Shown here: positions 51,254-62,008 of the stretch, piece by piece
How the letters are laid out: every line of letters begins with the position of its first letter
Position numbering within the stretch: the stretch's first letter is position 1
Program-made: the position numbers and the translations under genes
Notes under the pieces: generated by a model
Databases searched by the model: none
What the model saw: only the letters and a program-made list of their open reading frames with translations
What the model was told of the DNA's origin: nothing
From: Prorocentrum cordatum
Taxonomy: Eukaryota; Sar; Dinophyceae; Prorocentrales; Prorocentraceae
NCBI GenBank assembly: GCA_963575745.1
Contig: CAUYUJ010005614.1
Coordinates: forward strand, 482,898 to 546,897
Reading direction: 5' to 3'
Length of the DNA stretch: 64,000 bases

Positions 51254-54200
51254 CTGGCGCCGGCGGTGAACCGTCAACCTGGTCACCGCCGGGAACCTCG
51301 TAGAGCTCATTTCACGCGTAAGAGTGCTCGGAGTTGAAAGAGAGAGCTTCTGGACGCATTTCTCGAAAAAGACAAAAATTGATTTTTTTCGTGTCGACAT
51401 GAAGATGGTTCCTCCAAGTGTTCTGATAGTAAACGTGCGCCTACAGAGCTCATACTTTCACAGAGGGGCCCTCATAGTCGTTTACAGGTGCGAAAAATCT
51501 CCTTTCTCAAAATGAATTGTCAAATATCTTTCAAAAAATTGCAAAACCACCCAAAAGTTACCACTTTGTCCTTTCGGCCGGGTCGACCAAAGTTCTCACT
51601 CCCAGCGAAGCTATTCATATGAAGTCTCGCGCTCTCAGTGAGAGCGCGAAACCATTCTGCGTCGACAAACATGCACCAGAACTCTCTAGGTCACCCATAG
51701 ATCGATATAAATTAGAAAAAAAATCATCCGACACAAAAAATGTAAAATTGTACAAATCGATATTTTTCATTAATTTTGAAAATTCTAATCAATTTGGGCA
51801 CTCTCGAGGCTCATTCGATGTCTCGCATGTCGCTGCTTCGATTGGAATGCACCTGGCATGCATAGCATGCACTCAGCTCGAATTATCATCGAAACACCGT
51901 TCGCAACACGCATACATAGAGACGGTATTTCGATCATAACTCCTGACTCAGCCATTTCGAGGAACTCTCGAGCTTCCAGTGTGACGCGTCAGATCATTCT
52001 GCATCGACTGGTGTGCGTGAGAGGTCTGTAGATTGCTGACAGCTCGAGTTAAGTAAAGCCAACCACCGTCACCTGCCAAACTGTACTGCGGGCAAAGTCG
52101 GTTCCCGCAAGTCTTTTGATAGTAATATTGCTTCTAGAGCCCTGAAAATTTTACCAGCAGATGCGCCATAGCTTATTGTAGGTAGGAAAAATCCAACTTA
52201 TGAAAACGAATTGTCAAATCTTGCACAATGTTCCAAAAACTGGGCGCCGGCGGTAAACCGTCAACCTTTGTTACCGCCGGGGGACTCGTAGAGCTTCCTG
52301 ACAACACATAATGTCAAAAAAAATTGCAGAGAACGAATAATTTTTCAGCCCAACTCAAGTATCAGACCGAGTTCGGACCTCTGAATGCGACAGACAGACG
52401 CGTTTCATGTCTCCGAATCGATTCATGTGATTAACCGCCCTGCAGCCCCCCTGCAGCCCGAGTTAGGTGCAGAACGGCGACAGTAGCTGTCAAGATGACT
52501 GGAAGAATACGAACAGTTTCGTGAGTCTGGATCGCGCAGCAGACCGAGTTCAGAGCTCTGGATTCAACAGGCGAACGCGCCTGATTATTCTGAGTGTGAT
52601 AGGTGTGCTCACCAGCACTGTAGCTGGCCTGCAGCTCGAGTTAAGTAGAAAATACCGACAACGCGTATCAAGTTGACTCGAATAATACGAATAGGTTTGC
52701 GGACCTAGCTCGGCTTGCAGACCGAGTTCAGACCTATGGATTCAACAGGCGAGCGCGCCAGATGATTCTGCATGCGATGGGTGTGCCCACCAGCACTGTA
52801 GCTGCCCTACAGCTCGAGTTAAGTTGAAAATACCGACAACGCGTTCAAGTTGACTCGAATAATACGAATAGGTTTGCGGACCTAGCTCGGCTAGCAGACC
52901 GAGTTCAGGCCTCTGGGTTCAACAGGCGAACGCGCCTGATCATTCTGCATGCATTAGCTGTGCTTACCAGCTCTGTAGCTGCCCTAGAGCTCGAGTTATG
53001 TTCGAAAAAACCGACAGCGCGTATCAAGATGACTCGAAACGGCCGTTCCCGCCACCGTGCTTTTTGGCCTTCAAAGTTACCCGATCGAGCTGAGATCAAG
53101 ATGGCGAGCGGGAATAAGATCGAATATCACGGGAAAAAATACTAGAGCTCTAACGAATGGTCAAATTTCGAGAACATAATTTTCAACCGAGCAAAAGTTG
53201 TGAAAAGTTCCGTCGAGATTTTTCGAGCCAACTGGGCGCCGGCGGTAAACCGTCAACCTTTGTTACCGCCGGGGGACTCGTAGAGCTTCCTGACAACACA
53301 TAATGTCAAAAAAAATTGCAGAGAACGAATAATTTTTCAGCCCAACTCAAGTATCAGACCGAGTTCGGACCTCTGAATGCGACAGACAGACGCGTTTCAT
53401 GTCTCCGAATCGATTCATGTGATTAACCGCCCTGCAGCCCCCCTGCAGCCCGAGTTAGGTGCAGAACGGCGAAAGTAGCTGTCAAGATGACTGGAAGAAT
53501 ACGAACAGTTTCGTGAGTCTGGATCGCGCAGCAGACCGAGTTCAGAGCTCTGGATTCAACAGGCGAACGCGCCTGATTATTCTGAGTGTGATAGGTGTGC
53601 TCACCAGCACTGTAGCTGGCCTGCAGCTCGAGTTAAGTAGAAAATACCGACAACGCGTATCAAGTTGACTCGAATAATACGAATAGGTTTGCGGACCTAG
53701 CTCGGCTTGCAGACCGAGTTCAGACCTATGGATTCAACAGGCGAGCGCGCCAGATGATTCTGCATGCGATGGGTGTGCCCACCAGCACTGTAGCTGCCCT
53801 ACAGCTCGAGTTAAGTTGAAAATACCGACAACGCGTTCAAGTTGACTCGAATAATACGAATAGGTTTGCGGACCTAGCTCGGCTAGCAGACCGAGTTCAG
53901 ACCTCTGGGTTCAACAGGCGAACGCGCCTGATCATTCTGCATGCATTAGCTGTGCTTACCAGCTCTGTAGCTGCCCTAGAGCTCGAGTTATGTTCGAAAA
54001 CCGACAGCGCGTATCAAGATGACTCGAAACGGCCGTTCCCGCCCGCCCCGCCAGAGTGCTTTTTGGCCTTCAAAATTACCCGATCGAGCTGAGATCAAGA
54101 TGGCGAGCGGGAATAAGATCGAATATCACGGGAAAAAATACTAGAGCTCTAACGAATGGTCAAATTTCGAGAACGAAATTTTCAACCGAGCAAAAGTTGT

Positions 54201-55043
54201 CAAAAGTTCCGTCGAGATTTTTCGAGCCAACTAGCTGTGGGGCGCGCCGGAATTACTGGGCGCCGGCGGTAAACCGTCAACCTTTGTTACCGCCGGGGGA
54301 CTCGTAGAGCTTCCTGACAACACATAATGTCAAAAAAATTGCAGAGAACGAATAATTTTTCAGCCCAACTCAAGTATCAGACCGAGTTCGGACCTCTGAA
54401 TGCGACAGACAGACGCGTTTCATGTCTCCGAATCGATTCATGTGATTAACCGCCCTGCAGCCCCCCTGCAGCCCGAGTTAGGTGCAGAACGGCGACAGTA
54501 GCTGTCAAGATGACTGGAAGAATACGAACAGTTTCGTGAGTCTGGATCGCGCAGCAGACCGAGTTCAGAGCTCTGGATTCAACAGGCGAACGCGCCTGAT
54601 TATTCTGAGTGTGATAGGTGTGCTCACCAGCACTGTAGCTGGCCTGCAGCTCGAGTTAAGTAGAAAATACCGACAACGCGTATCAAGTTGACTCGAATAA
54701 TACGAATAGGTTTCCGGACCTAGCTCGGCTTGCAGACCGAGTTCAGACCTATGGATTCAACAGGCGAGCGCGCCAGATGATTCTGCATGCGATGAGTGTG
54801 CCCACCAGCACTGTAGCTGCCCTACAGCTCGTGTTAAGTTGAAAATACCGACAACGCGTTCAAGTTGACTCGAATAATACGAATAGGTTTGCGGAACTAG
54901 CTCGGCTAGCAGACCGAGTTCAGGCCTCTGGGTTCAACAGGCGAACGCGCCTGAACATTCTGCATGCATTAGCTGTGCTTACCAGCTCTGTAGCTGCCCT
55001 AGAGCTCGAGTTATGTTCGAAAAACCGACAGCGCGTATCAAGA

Positions 55044-55442
55044 CTGGCGCCGGCGGTGAACCGTCAACCTGGTCACTGCCGGGAACCTCGTAGAGCTCAT
55101 TCCATGCGTAAGAGTGCTCGGAGTCGAAGGAGAGAGCTTCCAGAAGCATTTCTCGAAAAAAAGAAAAATTGTTTTTTTTCGTGTCGACATGAAGATGGTT
55201 TCGCCAAGTGTTTTGATAGTAAAACTGCGCCTGCGCAGCTTATACTAAGACAGAGAGGCCCTCATATTCGTTTACAGGTGCGAAAAATCTGCTTTCTCAA
55301 AATAAATGGTCAAATATCTTTCAAAAAATCGCAAAACCACCCAAAAGTTATCACTTTGTCCGTTCTGGCCGGGTCGACCAACTAGCTCCACCCCGCGCCG
55401 GAATTCCTCTAGCTCATCGATAACGAAGAGCTCTACGAGGTA
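55044..55442 (-). mobile_element. Complete family A element (399 bp), clean insertion
   Basis: The left flank GCGTATCAAGA and right flank TGACTCGAAACGG join to the empty site GTATCAAGATGACTCG, present in the sister B copy at 54011-54030. There is no target duplication. Both termini and the GTGA/TCAC hairpin are present (one stem mismatch, TCACTGCC). Confidence 0.92.
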
Positions 55443-55617
55443 TGACTCGAAACGGCCGTTCCCGCCAGAGTGCTTTTTGGCCTTCAAAGTTACCCGATCG
55501 AGCTGAGATCAAGATGGCGAGCGGGAATAAGATCGAATATCACGGGAAAAAATACTAGAGCTCTAACGAATGTCAAATTTCGAGAACATAATTTTCAACC
55601 GAGCAAAAGTTGTCAAA

Positions 55618-56014
55618 CTGGCGCCGGCGGTGAACCGTCAACCTGGTCACCGCCGGGAACCTCGTAGAGCTCCTCTCACTGGTAAGAGTGCAGAGAATCG
55701 ACACAGAGTCAAAAAAATCAGATTTTTTAAAAATCTTGAAGTTCGATTTTTTCGATTTTCATATTCGCTTAGTTCCTGGAAGTCAGCTCCTGTAAAAATG
55801 CATCGAGAGAGCTGAGCTGCTGTTAGAGGGAAGTTTATATGCCAATATCGGCGTAAAAATCTGCTTTCTCAAAATAAATGGTCAAATATCTTTCAAAAAA
55901 TCGCAAAACCACCCAAAAGTTGTCACATTGTCCTTTCTGGCCGGGTCGACCAACTAGCTCCACCCCGCGCCGGAATTCTTCTAGCTCATCGATGCCGAAG
56001 AGCTCTACGAGGTA
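55618..56014 (-). mobile_element. Complete family A element (397 bp), clean insertion
   Basis: The left flank AAAGTTGTCAAA and right flank AGTTCCGTCGAG join to the empty site GTTGTCAAAAGTTCCG, seen at 54196-54215. No duplication beyond the ambiguous terminal A. Confidence 0.92.
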
Positions 56015-56273
56015 AGTTCCGTCGAGATTTTTCGAGCCAACTAGCTGTGGGGCGCGCCGGAATTACTCTTAGCTTCCAGCTATAACTAGCTAAGGGAAGC
56101 TCTACGAGTTACTCGTTGCTTCCAGCTATAACTAGCTAAGGGAAGCTCTACGAGTTACTAGCTGTGGGGCGCGCCGGAATTACTCTTAGCTTCCAGCTAT
56201 AACTAGCTAAGGGAAGCTCTACGAGTTACCTACCCCAGGTTATCACATTGTCTCTTTTGGTCGGGTCGGCCAA

Positions 56274-57318
56274 CTGGGCGCCGGCGGTAAACCGTCAACC
56301 TTTGTTACCGCCGGGGGACTCGTAGAGCTTCCTGACAACAAAATTGCAGAGAACGAATAATTTTCAGCCGAACTCAAGTATCAGACCGAGTTCGGACCTC
56401 TGAATGCGACAGACAGACGCGTTTGATGTCTCCGAATCGATTCATGTGATTAACCGCCCTGCAGCCCCCCTGCAGCCCGAGTTAGGTGCAGAACGGCGAC
56501 AGTAGCTCTCAAGATGACTGGAAGAATACGAACAGTTTCGTGAGTCTGGATCGCGCAGCAGACCGAGTTCAGAGCTCTGGATTCAACAGGCGAACGCGCC
56601 TGATTATTCTGAGTGTGAAAGGTGTGCTCACCAGCACTGTAGCTGGCCTGCAGCTCGAGTTAAGTAGAAAATACCGACAACGCGTATCAAGTTGACTCGA
56701 ATAATACGAATAGGTTTGCGGACCTAGCTCGGCTGGCAGACCGAGTTCAGACCTATGGATTCAACAGGCGAGCGCGCCAGATGATTCTGCATGCGATGAG
56801 TGTGCCCACCAGCACTGTAGCTGCCCTACAGCTCGAGTTAAGTTGAAAATACCGACAACGCGTTCAAGTTGACTCGAATAATACGAATAGGTTTGCGGAC
56901 CTAGCTCGGCTAGCAGACCGAGTTCAGGCCTCTGGGTTCAACAGACGAACGCGCCTGATCATTCTGCATGCATTAGCTGTGCTTACAGCTCTGTAGCTGC
57001 CCTAGAGCTCGAGTTATGTTCGAAAAACCGACAGCGCGTATTAAGATGACTCGAAACGGCCGGTCCCGCCACAGTGCTTTTTGGCCTTCAAAGTTACCCG
57101 ATCGAGCTGAGATCAAGATGGCGAGCGGGAATAGATCGAATATCACGGGAAAAAATACTAGAGCTCTAACGAATGGTCAAATTTCGAGAACCAAATTTTC
57201 AACCGACCAAAAGTCAGCAAAAGTTCCGTCGAGATTTTTCTTGCCAACTAGCTCTCCAGCGCGCCGGAATTACTCTTAGCTTCAAGCTATAACTAGCTAA
57301 GGGAAGCTCTACGAGTTA
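56274..57318 (-). mobile_element. Complete family B element (1045 bp) in the family A host
   Basis: The start is CTGGGCGCCGGCGG at 56274 and the terminus TACGAGTTA at 57318. The A host continues on both sides (TCGGCCAA / CTAGCTCC), giving the consensus GGCCAACTAGCTCC when joined. Confidence 0.9.
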
Positions 57319-57525
57319 CTAGCTCCACCCTGCGCCCGAATTCCTCTTAGCTCATCTCGTCGAAGAGCTCTACGAGGTATTACTCTTAAGCTTCCAGCAG
57401 TAACTTGCTAAGGGAAGCTCTACGAGTTACTTTTAGCTTCCAGCAATGACTTGCTAAGGGAAGCTCTACAAGTTTTTTACTCTTAGCTTCCAGCTATAAC
57501 TAGCTAAGGGAAGCTCTACGAGTTA

Positions 57526-57571
57526 ATCTTAGCTTCCAGCTATAACTAGCTAAGGGGAGCTCTACGCGTTA
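57526..57571 (-). repeat. Closing terminus of an outer family B element
   Basis: ATCTTAGCTTCCAGC...CTACGCGTTA is the remainder expected for a B element interrupted at GGAATTA (45345). Its start is not identified with certainty. Confidence 0.65.
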
Positions 57572-58103
57572 CTAGCGAAGCTCTGCCGAAGCTCTAACGA
57601 AGCGCGTCGCGCATCCATGAGCCACGCTTCTTGGGAAACGCCAGGAAGCCACGCTCCAGGACCCGCTGCAACCTCCGGCAACTCGCTGCGAGGATCGTGG
57701 ACCGGCAGAAGTGGGCGTGTCCCCCTCACCACCCACCTCCGGCTTCTTCTCTGAAACTCTTGGCTCGCCAAGGAGCTATCCGGAAAAAACTCGGAGAGCA
57801 AAGACATCCTCGGGACGGGACATCTTGCCTTGAGAGCTCTGGGGGCTTCCTGCTGCGCTGCTGGAGCGCTGCCAGGATCGCATCCATGCGTGCCTGCACG
57901 CATGCAAGCTCCCTTGGAAGCTCGCCAGAAGCTCTCCCGGACACGTGTCCGGTTCACCGGAGTTGCTGCGAGGAACGTGGACCGCCGTGGAAGAGCTCCT
58001 GGCGGCTAACACCACCGTCCGGCTTCTAATCTTAAACCCTTTAGCTCTCAGCAAGCTCTCCGGAAAAACCGGGAGAGCCAAGAGAGCCTTGGGGACGGGG
58101 CAA
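57572..58103 (-). repeat. Family C units
   Basis: Two degenerate C units (about 57572-57785 and about 57786-58062) are present. Each has GGATCGTGGACCGGC or GGAACGTGGACCGCC, the CACCACC...CCGGCTTCT segment and CTCTCCGG or CTATCCGG ends. A third is cut at 58103 by the A element. No gene. Confidence 0.65.
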
Positions 58104-58901
58104 CTGGCGCCGGTGGTGAACCGTCAACCTGGTCACCGCCGGGAACCTTGTAGAGCTCCTAGCACGCGTTATAGTGCTCAACATCAAAAAAGAGGGTTTC
58201 TGAAGCATTTCTCAGAAAAAGAAAACATGATTTTTTTTCCATGTCGACAAAGAGTTGGTTGCGCCAAGTGCGTTGATAGTAAAAGTGCATCTAGAGAGCT
58301 CACATTAAGACGCAGAGGCCCTCATAGTCGTTTGCAGGTGCGGAAAATCTGCTTTCTGAAAATAAATGATCAAATATCTTTCAAATATTTGCAAAACCAC
58401 CCAAAAGTTGTCACATTGTCCGTTCTCGTCGGGTCGACCGACTGGCGCCGGCGGTGAACCGTCAACTTGGTCACCGCCGGGAACCTCGTACAGCTCATTT
58501 CACGCGTAAGAGTGCTCAGAGTCGAAAGAGAAAGCTTCTGGAAGCATTTCTTGGAAAAGGGAAAAATTGTTTTTTTTCGTGTCGACATGGAGATGGTTCC
58601 CCCAAGTGTTTTGATAGTAAAACTGCGCCCAGAGAGCTCATATTGAGACAGAGAGGCCCTCATAGTCGTTTACAGGTGCGAAAAATCTGCCTTCTGAAAA
58701 TGAATTGTCAAATATCTTTTAAATATTCGCAAAACCACCCAAAAGTTGTCACATTGTCCGTCTCGGCCGGGTGGGCCAACTAGCTCCACCCCGCGCCGGA
58801 ATTCCTCTAGCTCATCGATTCCGAAGAGCTCTACGAGGTACTAGCTCCACCCCGCGCCGAAATTCCTCTAGCTCATCGATGCCGAACAGCTCTACGAGGA
58901 A
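58104..58901 (-). mobile_element. Family A element containing a complete family A element (58442-58840)
   Basis: The outer start is at 58104. It is interrupted at 58441 (GGTCGACCGA) and resumes at 58841 with CTAGCTCCACCCCGCGCC, ending TACGAGGAA at 58901. The inner copy has both ends and is 399 bp long. Confidence 0.85.
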
Positions 58902-59302
58902 CTGGGAACCGGCGGTAAACCGTCAACCAGGTTACCGCCGGGCATCTCGTAGAGCCCTTTTGTTGCAAGCGTTCCTCAGAACAGATCAAGAAAGCTTCTG
59001 AAGCGAGAGCCGAAAAACTGGAAAAATCACGATGTTTTGGTTCCCATCCAAAATCGGTTCCTGCAAGTCTTTCGATAGTAATATTGCAGCTACGGACCTG
59101 AAACTTTTACTGGCAGACGCGGCATAGCCCACTACACGTGAGAAAAATCTGGTTTCTCGAAATGAATTGTCAAATATCTTTCAAATCTCAGCAAAACCAA
59201 CCCAAAGTCATCACTTTGTCTCTTAAGGCCGGGCCGGCCAACTAGCTTCACCCCGCGCCCGAATTCCTCTAGCTCATCGATGCCGAAGAGCTCTACGAGG
59301 TA
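58902..59302 (-). mobile_element. Complete family A element (401 bp), closest in sequence to the autonomous leader
   Basis: CTGGGAACCGGCGGTAAACC...CTACGAGGTA. The interior includes GCGGCATAGCCCACTACACG and an AT-rich segment matching 18719-18830. Confidence 0.87.
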
Positions 59303-61100
59303 CTTTTCTGCAGCGCTGCCAAAGCGCGGCCGGAAACGCTTCCATGCGTGCCCGCACGCGCGCAGGCTCTCGTGGAAGATTGCCGGAAGCTCCCCCGGAC
59401 CAGTTGCCGGCTCGCCGGAGGCGCTGCGAATCCTGTGGAGCGACGGAAAGAAGCCCTTGGCGGGCACCACCACCGTCCGGTTTTTATTCTAAAACTCTTA
59501 GCTCTCAGCGAGCTCTCCGGGAACCTCTGGGACGGGACATTTTTTCTGGAGAGCTCTCGGGATCCCCCCAGCAACGCTTCTGAAGCACTGGCTGGAACGC
59601 TTCCACGCGTGCCTGCACGCCTGCAGGCACGCGTGGACGCCGGCTGGAAGCGCCCCCGAACCCGCTGCCGGGTCGGGCGAGTTGCTGCGAGGAGCGTGGA
59701 GCGGCGGAGATGGGCTTCGGGCGAGCACAACCAACGTAGGGCTTCTTCTCTTAAAACTTCTGGGGGGCTTCCGTGCAGTGTCTCAGAAACGCTACCAGAA
59801 ACGCTTCCACGCGCGCGGGCACGCGTGCAGGCACGCGTTCGCGCTTGCCGGAAGCTCGCCCGGACCCGCTGCGATGTTTTACAAGCCGCTGCGGGGATCG
59901 TGGACCGGCGGAGATGGGCTGCTGGCGTGCACCACCAGCCCGGCTTCTGATCCTCAACCCTCTAGCTCTCAGAGAGCTCTCCGGGAACAGAAAGCTTCCC
60001 GGCCGGACCGTCCGACGCTGCCGTTGAGCGCTTCTGGGGCTCTGGGGGGCTTCCCTGCAGCGTCTCTCAAGCGCTGCCAGGAGCGCTTCCACGCGAGCCT
60101 GCACGCGTGCAGGCACACGTTTCCGCCTAAGGGAAGCTCTCCCGGAGCCGCTGCGACGTTTCACAAGCCCCTGCGGGGATCGTGGACCGGCAGAGATGGG
60201 CTGCTGGCGGGCACCACCACCGCCGGGCTTCTAATCTTGAGCCCTCTAGCTCTCAGAGAGCTCTCCGGGAATCTTGAGGACGGGAAATCTTTCCTGGAGA
60301 GCCTTGGGAGCCCCCTGGAGCGCTGCAGAAGCGCTGCCAGAAACGCGTCCATGCGTGCCTGCACGCATGCAGGCACGCGTGGAACCTTGCCGGAAGCTCT
60401 CCCGGACGCGCTGCCGGGCCGCCGGAGTTTCTGCGAGGCCTGTGGACCGCCGTGGAGGAGCCCTTGGCAGGCACCACCACCGTCCGGCTTCTAATCTTGA
60501 GCCCTGTAGCTCTCGGAGAGCTCCCCGGGAATCTGGGAGTCCTCTGGGGGGCACCTGCAAGCGCTGCGCACACGCTGCCAGACACGCTTCCATAGGTGCC
60601 TGCACGCGGCAGGCACTCTTGGACGCGTGCCGGACACGCCTCCGGACCAGCTGCGACCTGAAACGAACCCCTGCGAAGATTCTGGACCGCCGTGCGGGAG
60701 CTCCTGGCAGGCACCACCACCGACCAGCTTCTGGTGTAAAACCCAGTATCTCTGAAAGAGCTCTCCGGGAACAGCACACACGCGCGAAAGTTTTCCTGGC
60801 AAGCCCTCGGACGCTCTCGTGGGGCGCTTCTGGGGCTCTGAGGGGCTCCCCTGCGGCGCTTCTGAAGCGCTGCCAGGAACGCTTCCACGCTTGCCTGCAC
60901 GCGTGCAGGCGCGCGTAGACGCCTGCTCGAAGCTCGCCCGGACGAGCTGCGACTTTGACAGCTTGCTGCGAGGATCCTGGACCGGCGGAGATAGGCTGCT
61001 GGCGGGCGCCACCATCGTCCGGCTTCCAATCTAAAACCCTGTAGCTCTCAGAGAGCTCTCCGGGAATTGTTCGAGTTGTTCGGCTCTCGCTTCAGAAGCT
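59303..61100 (-). repeat. Array of about six family C units
   Basis: Units end at about 59524, 59750, 59988, 60270, 60532, 60771 and 61067 with GAGAGCTC(T/C)CCGGGAA or close variants. Each has an AGCGCTTC-like segment, a version of the CACGCGTGCCTGCACGCG palindrome, and GGACCGGCGGAGAT or GGACCGCCGTG. The long frames on both strands (up to 270 codons) follow the repeat and show no domain. Confidence 0.75.
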
Positions 61101-61517
61101 TCCTTCATGCGTTCCGAGGAGCGCTGTGCAAGAAAAGAGCTCTACGAGGTGCCCGGCGGTAACTTGGTAGCGCCCAACACCCGGAGAGCAAAGAGGACAC
61201 ACACCGGAAAGCTTTCCTGGCAAGCCCTCGGAAGCTCTCGTGAAGCTCTTTTGGGGCTCTGGGGGCCCCCCTGCAGCGTCTCTGAAGCGCTGCCAAGAGC
61301 GTTTCCACGCGTGCCTGCACGCGTGCAGGCACGCGTGGACGCTTGCCGGAAGCTCTCCCGGACCAGCTGCTGGGCCAGGCGAGCCGCTGCGAGGATCGTG
61401 GAGCGGCGGAGATGGGCTGCTGGCAGGCACCACCACCGCCCGGCTTCTTCTCTAAAACCCTCTAGCTCTCAGAGAGCTCTCCGGGAACTTGATGGACGGT
61501 TTACCGCCGGTTCCCAG
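61101..61517 (+). mobile_element. Inverted family A hairpin end with a family C element in its loop
   Basis: GAGCTCTACGAGGTGCCCGGCGGTAA (61138-61162) and CTTGATGGACGGTTTACCGCC...CCCAG (61488-61517) are the two halves of an inverted A hairpin. Between them lies C at 61163-61487. Confidence 0.8.
61163..61487 (-). mobile_element. Complete family C element (325 bp), clean insertion
   Basis: It begins CTTGGTAGCGCCCAACACCC and ends GAGAGCTCTCCGGGAA. The inverted repeat CCGGAGAGC/GCTCTCCGG is subterminal at the left and near-terminal at the right. TTGG...CCAA can form a small terminal hairpin. The hairpin-loop host is rejoined exactly (GGTAA/CTTGATGG). A perfect 36-bp palindrome occupies 61304-61339. 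Confidence 0.87.
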
Positions 61518-61689
61518 TGCTAGCTCCGCCCCGCGCCTGAATTCCCCTAGCTCATCGATGCCGAAAAGCTCTACGAGGTACTAGCCCCACCCCGCGCGCC
61601 GGAATTCTTTTAGCTCGTCGATGCCGAAGAGCTCTACAAGGTATTCCTCTAGCTCATCGATGCCGAAGAGCTCTCTCTACGAGGTAATT
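61518..61689 (-). repeat. Run of three family A termini
   Basis: Pieces of the A end (CTAGCTCCGCCCCGCGCC or shorter, each closing with CTCTACGAGGTA or CTCTACAAGGTA) end at about 61580, 61643 and 61687. They fit remnants of hosts closed one after another. The matching starts are not all traceable. Confidence 0.7.
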
Positions 61690-62008
61690 GGTAGCGTCCA
61701 AAAGCCGGAGAGCAAAGAGAACACACGCCGGAAAGCTTTCCTGGCGAGCCCTCGGACGCTCTCGTGAAGCGCTTCTGGGGCTCTGGGCAGCTCACCTGCA
61801 TCGCTTCTGAAGCGCTGCCAGGAACGCTTTCACGCTTGCCTGCACGCGTGCAGGCACGCGTGGACGCTTGCCGGAATCTCCCCCGGACGGGCTGCGACCC
61901 CGGGCGAGGCGCTGCGAGGATCCTGGACCGGCGGAGATGGGCCGCGGCACCACCACCGTCCGGCTTTTAATCTAAAACCCTCTAGCCCATAGACAGCTCT
62001 CCGGGAAT
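61690..62008 (-). mobile_element. Family C element
   Basis: It begins TTGGTAGCGTCCAAAAGCCG and ends CAGCTCTCCGGGAA. One mismatch interrupts the central palindrome (CACGCTTG for CACGCGTG). Confidence 0.75.

Larger units (their letters stand above)
54256..56111 (-). mobile_element. Family B element, seventh level, carrying two family A insertions
   Basis: The start is at 54256 and the full terminus TCTACGAGTTA ends at 56111. It is interrupted by A elements at 55044-55442 and 55618-56014. The B sequence is restored exactly when both are removed. Confidence 0.88.
53232..56157 (-). mobile_element. Family B element, sixth level of the stack
   Basis: The start is at 53232. It is interrupted at 54255 (GGAATTA). 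Its remainder CTCGTTGCTTCCAGC...CGAGTTA is at 56112-56157. Confidence 0.85.
52240..56228 (-). mobile_element. Family B element, fifth level of the stack
   Basis: The start is at 52240. It is interrupted at 53231 (TTCGAGCCAA). Its remainder CTAGCTGTGGGGCGCGCC...ACGAGTTA is at 56158-56228. The 5' kilobase is about 99% identical to the next two elements, so the three arose recently. Confidence 0.85.
51254..57379 (-). mobile_element. Family A element, fourth level of the stack, interrupted twice
   Basis: The start is at 51254. It is interrupted at 52239 (TTCCAAAAA) and resumes at 56229 with CCTACCCCAGGTTATCAC. It is interrupted again at 56273 (TCGGCCAA) and resumes at 57319 with CTAGCTCCACCCTGCGCCC, ending CTACGAGGTA at 57379. 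The uninterrupted sister at 50770-50889 shows the same order. Confidence 0.85.
48317..57429 (-). mobile_element. Family B element, third level of the stack
   Basis: The start is at 48317, with five satellite monomers (about 48770-49500). It is interrupted at 49850 after CTCCCCGGAA and resumes at 57380 with TTACTCTTAAGCTTCC, ending CTACGAGTTA at 57429. Confidence 0.8.
47476..57475 (-). mobile_element. Family B element, second level of the stack
   Basis: The start at 47476 follows GCGCCGGAA. It is interrupted at 48316 after GGAATTA and resumes at 57430 with CTTTTAGCTTCCAGC, ending ACAAGTT near 57475. Confidence 0.78.
45346..57525 (-). mobile_element. Family B element, outermost fully traced level of a nested stack
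   Basis: The start is CTGGGCGCCGGCGG at 45346. It is interrupted first by 46326-47440 (between GTCGAGA and TTTTTCTTG), then at 47475 (after CGCCGGAA). It resumes at 57476 with TTTACTCTTAGCTTCC and ends TACGAGTTA at 57525. Removing the inner elements restores a normal B sequence. Confidence 0.78.

Noticed and set aside
45346-57525. Group II/III twintrons as an explanation of the nesting
   Set aside because: The ends (CTGG...GGTA or GTTA) do not match group II boundaries, no domain V is seen, and the elements interrupt non-coding DNA.
18934-58957. CRISPR-like array, because a 30-50 bp palindromic repeat recurs dozens of times
   Set aside because: Spacing is irregular (0.05 to several kb), copies occur in both orientations, and each is the end of a larger element. 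The gene context is eukaryotic.
59303-61100. Long open frames of 130-270 codons on both strands in the C array
   Set aside because: They follow the repeat period, occur on both strands at once, and carry no recognisable domain. High GC content explains the absence of stops.
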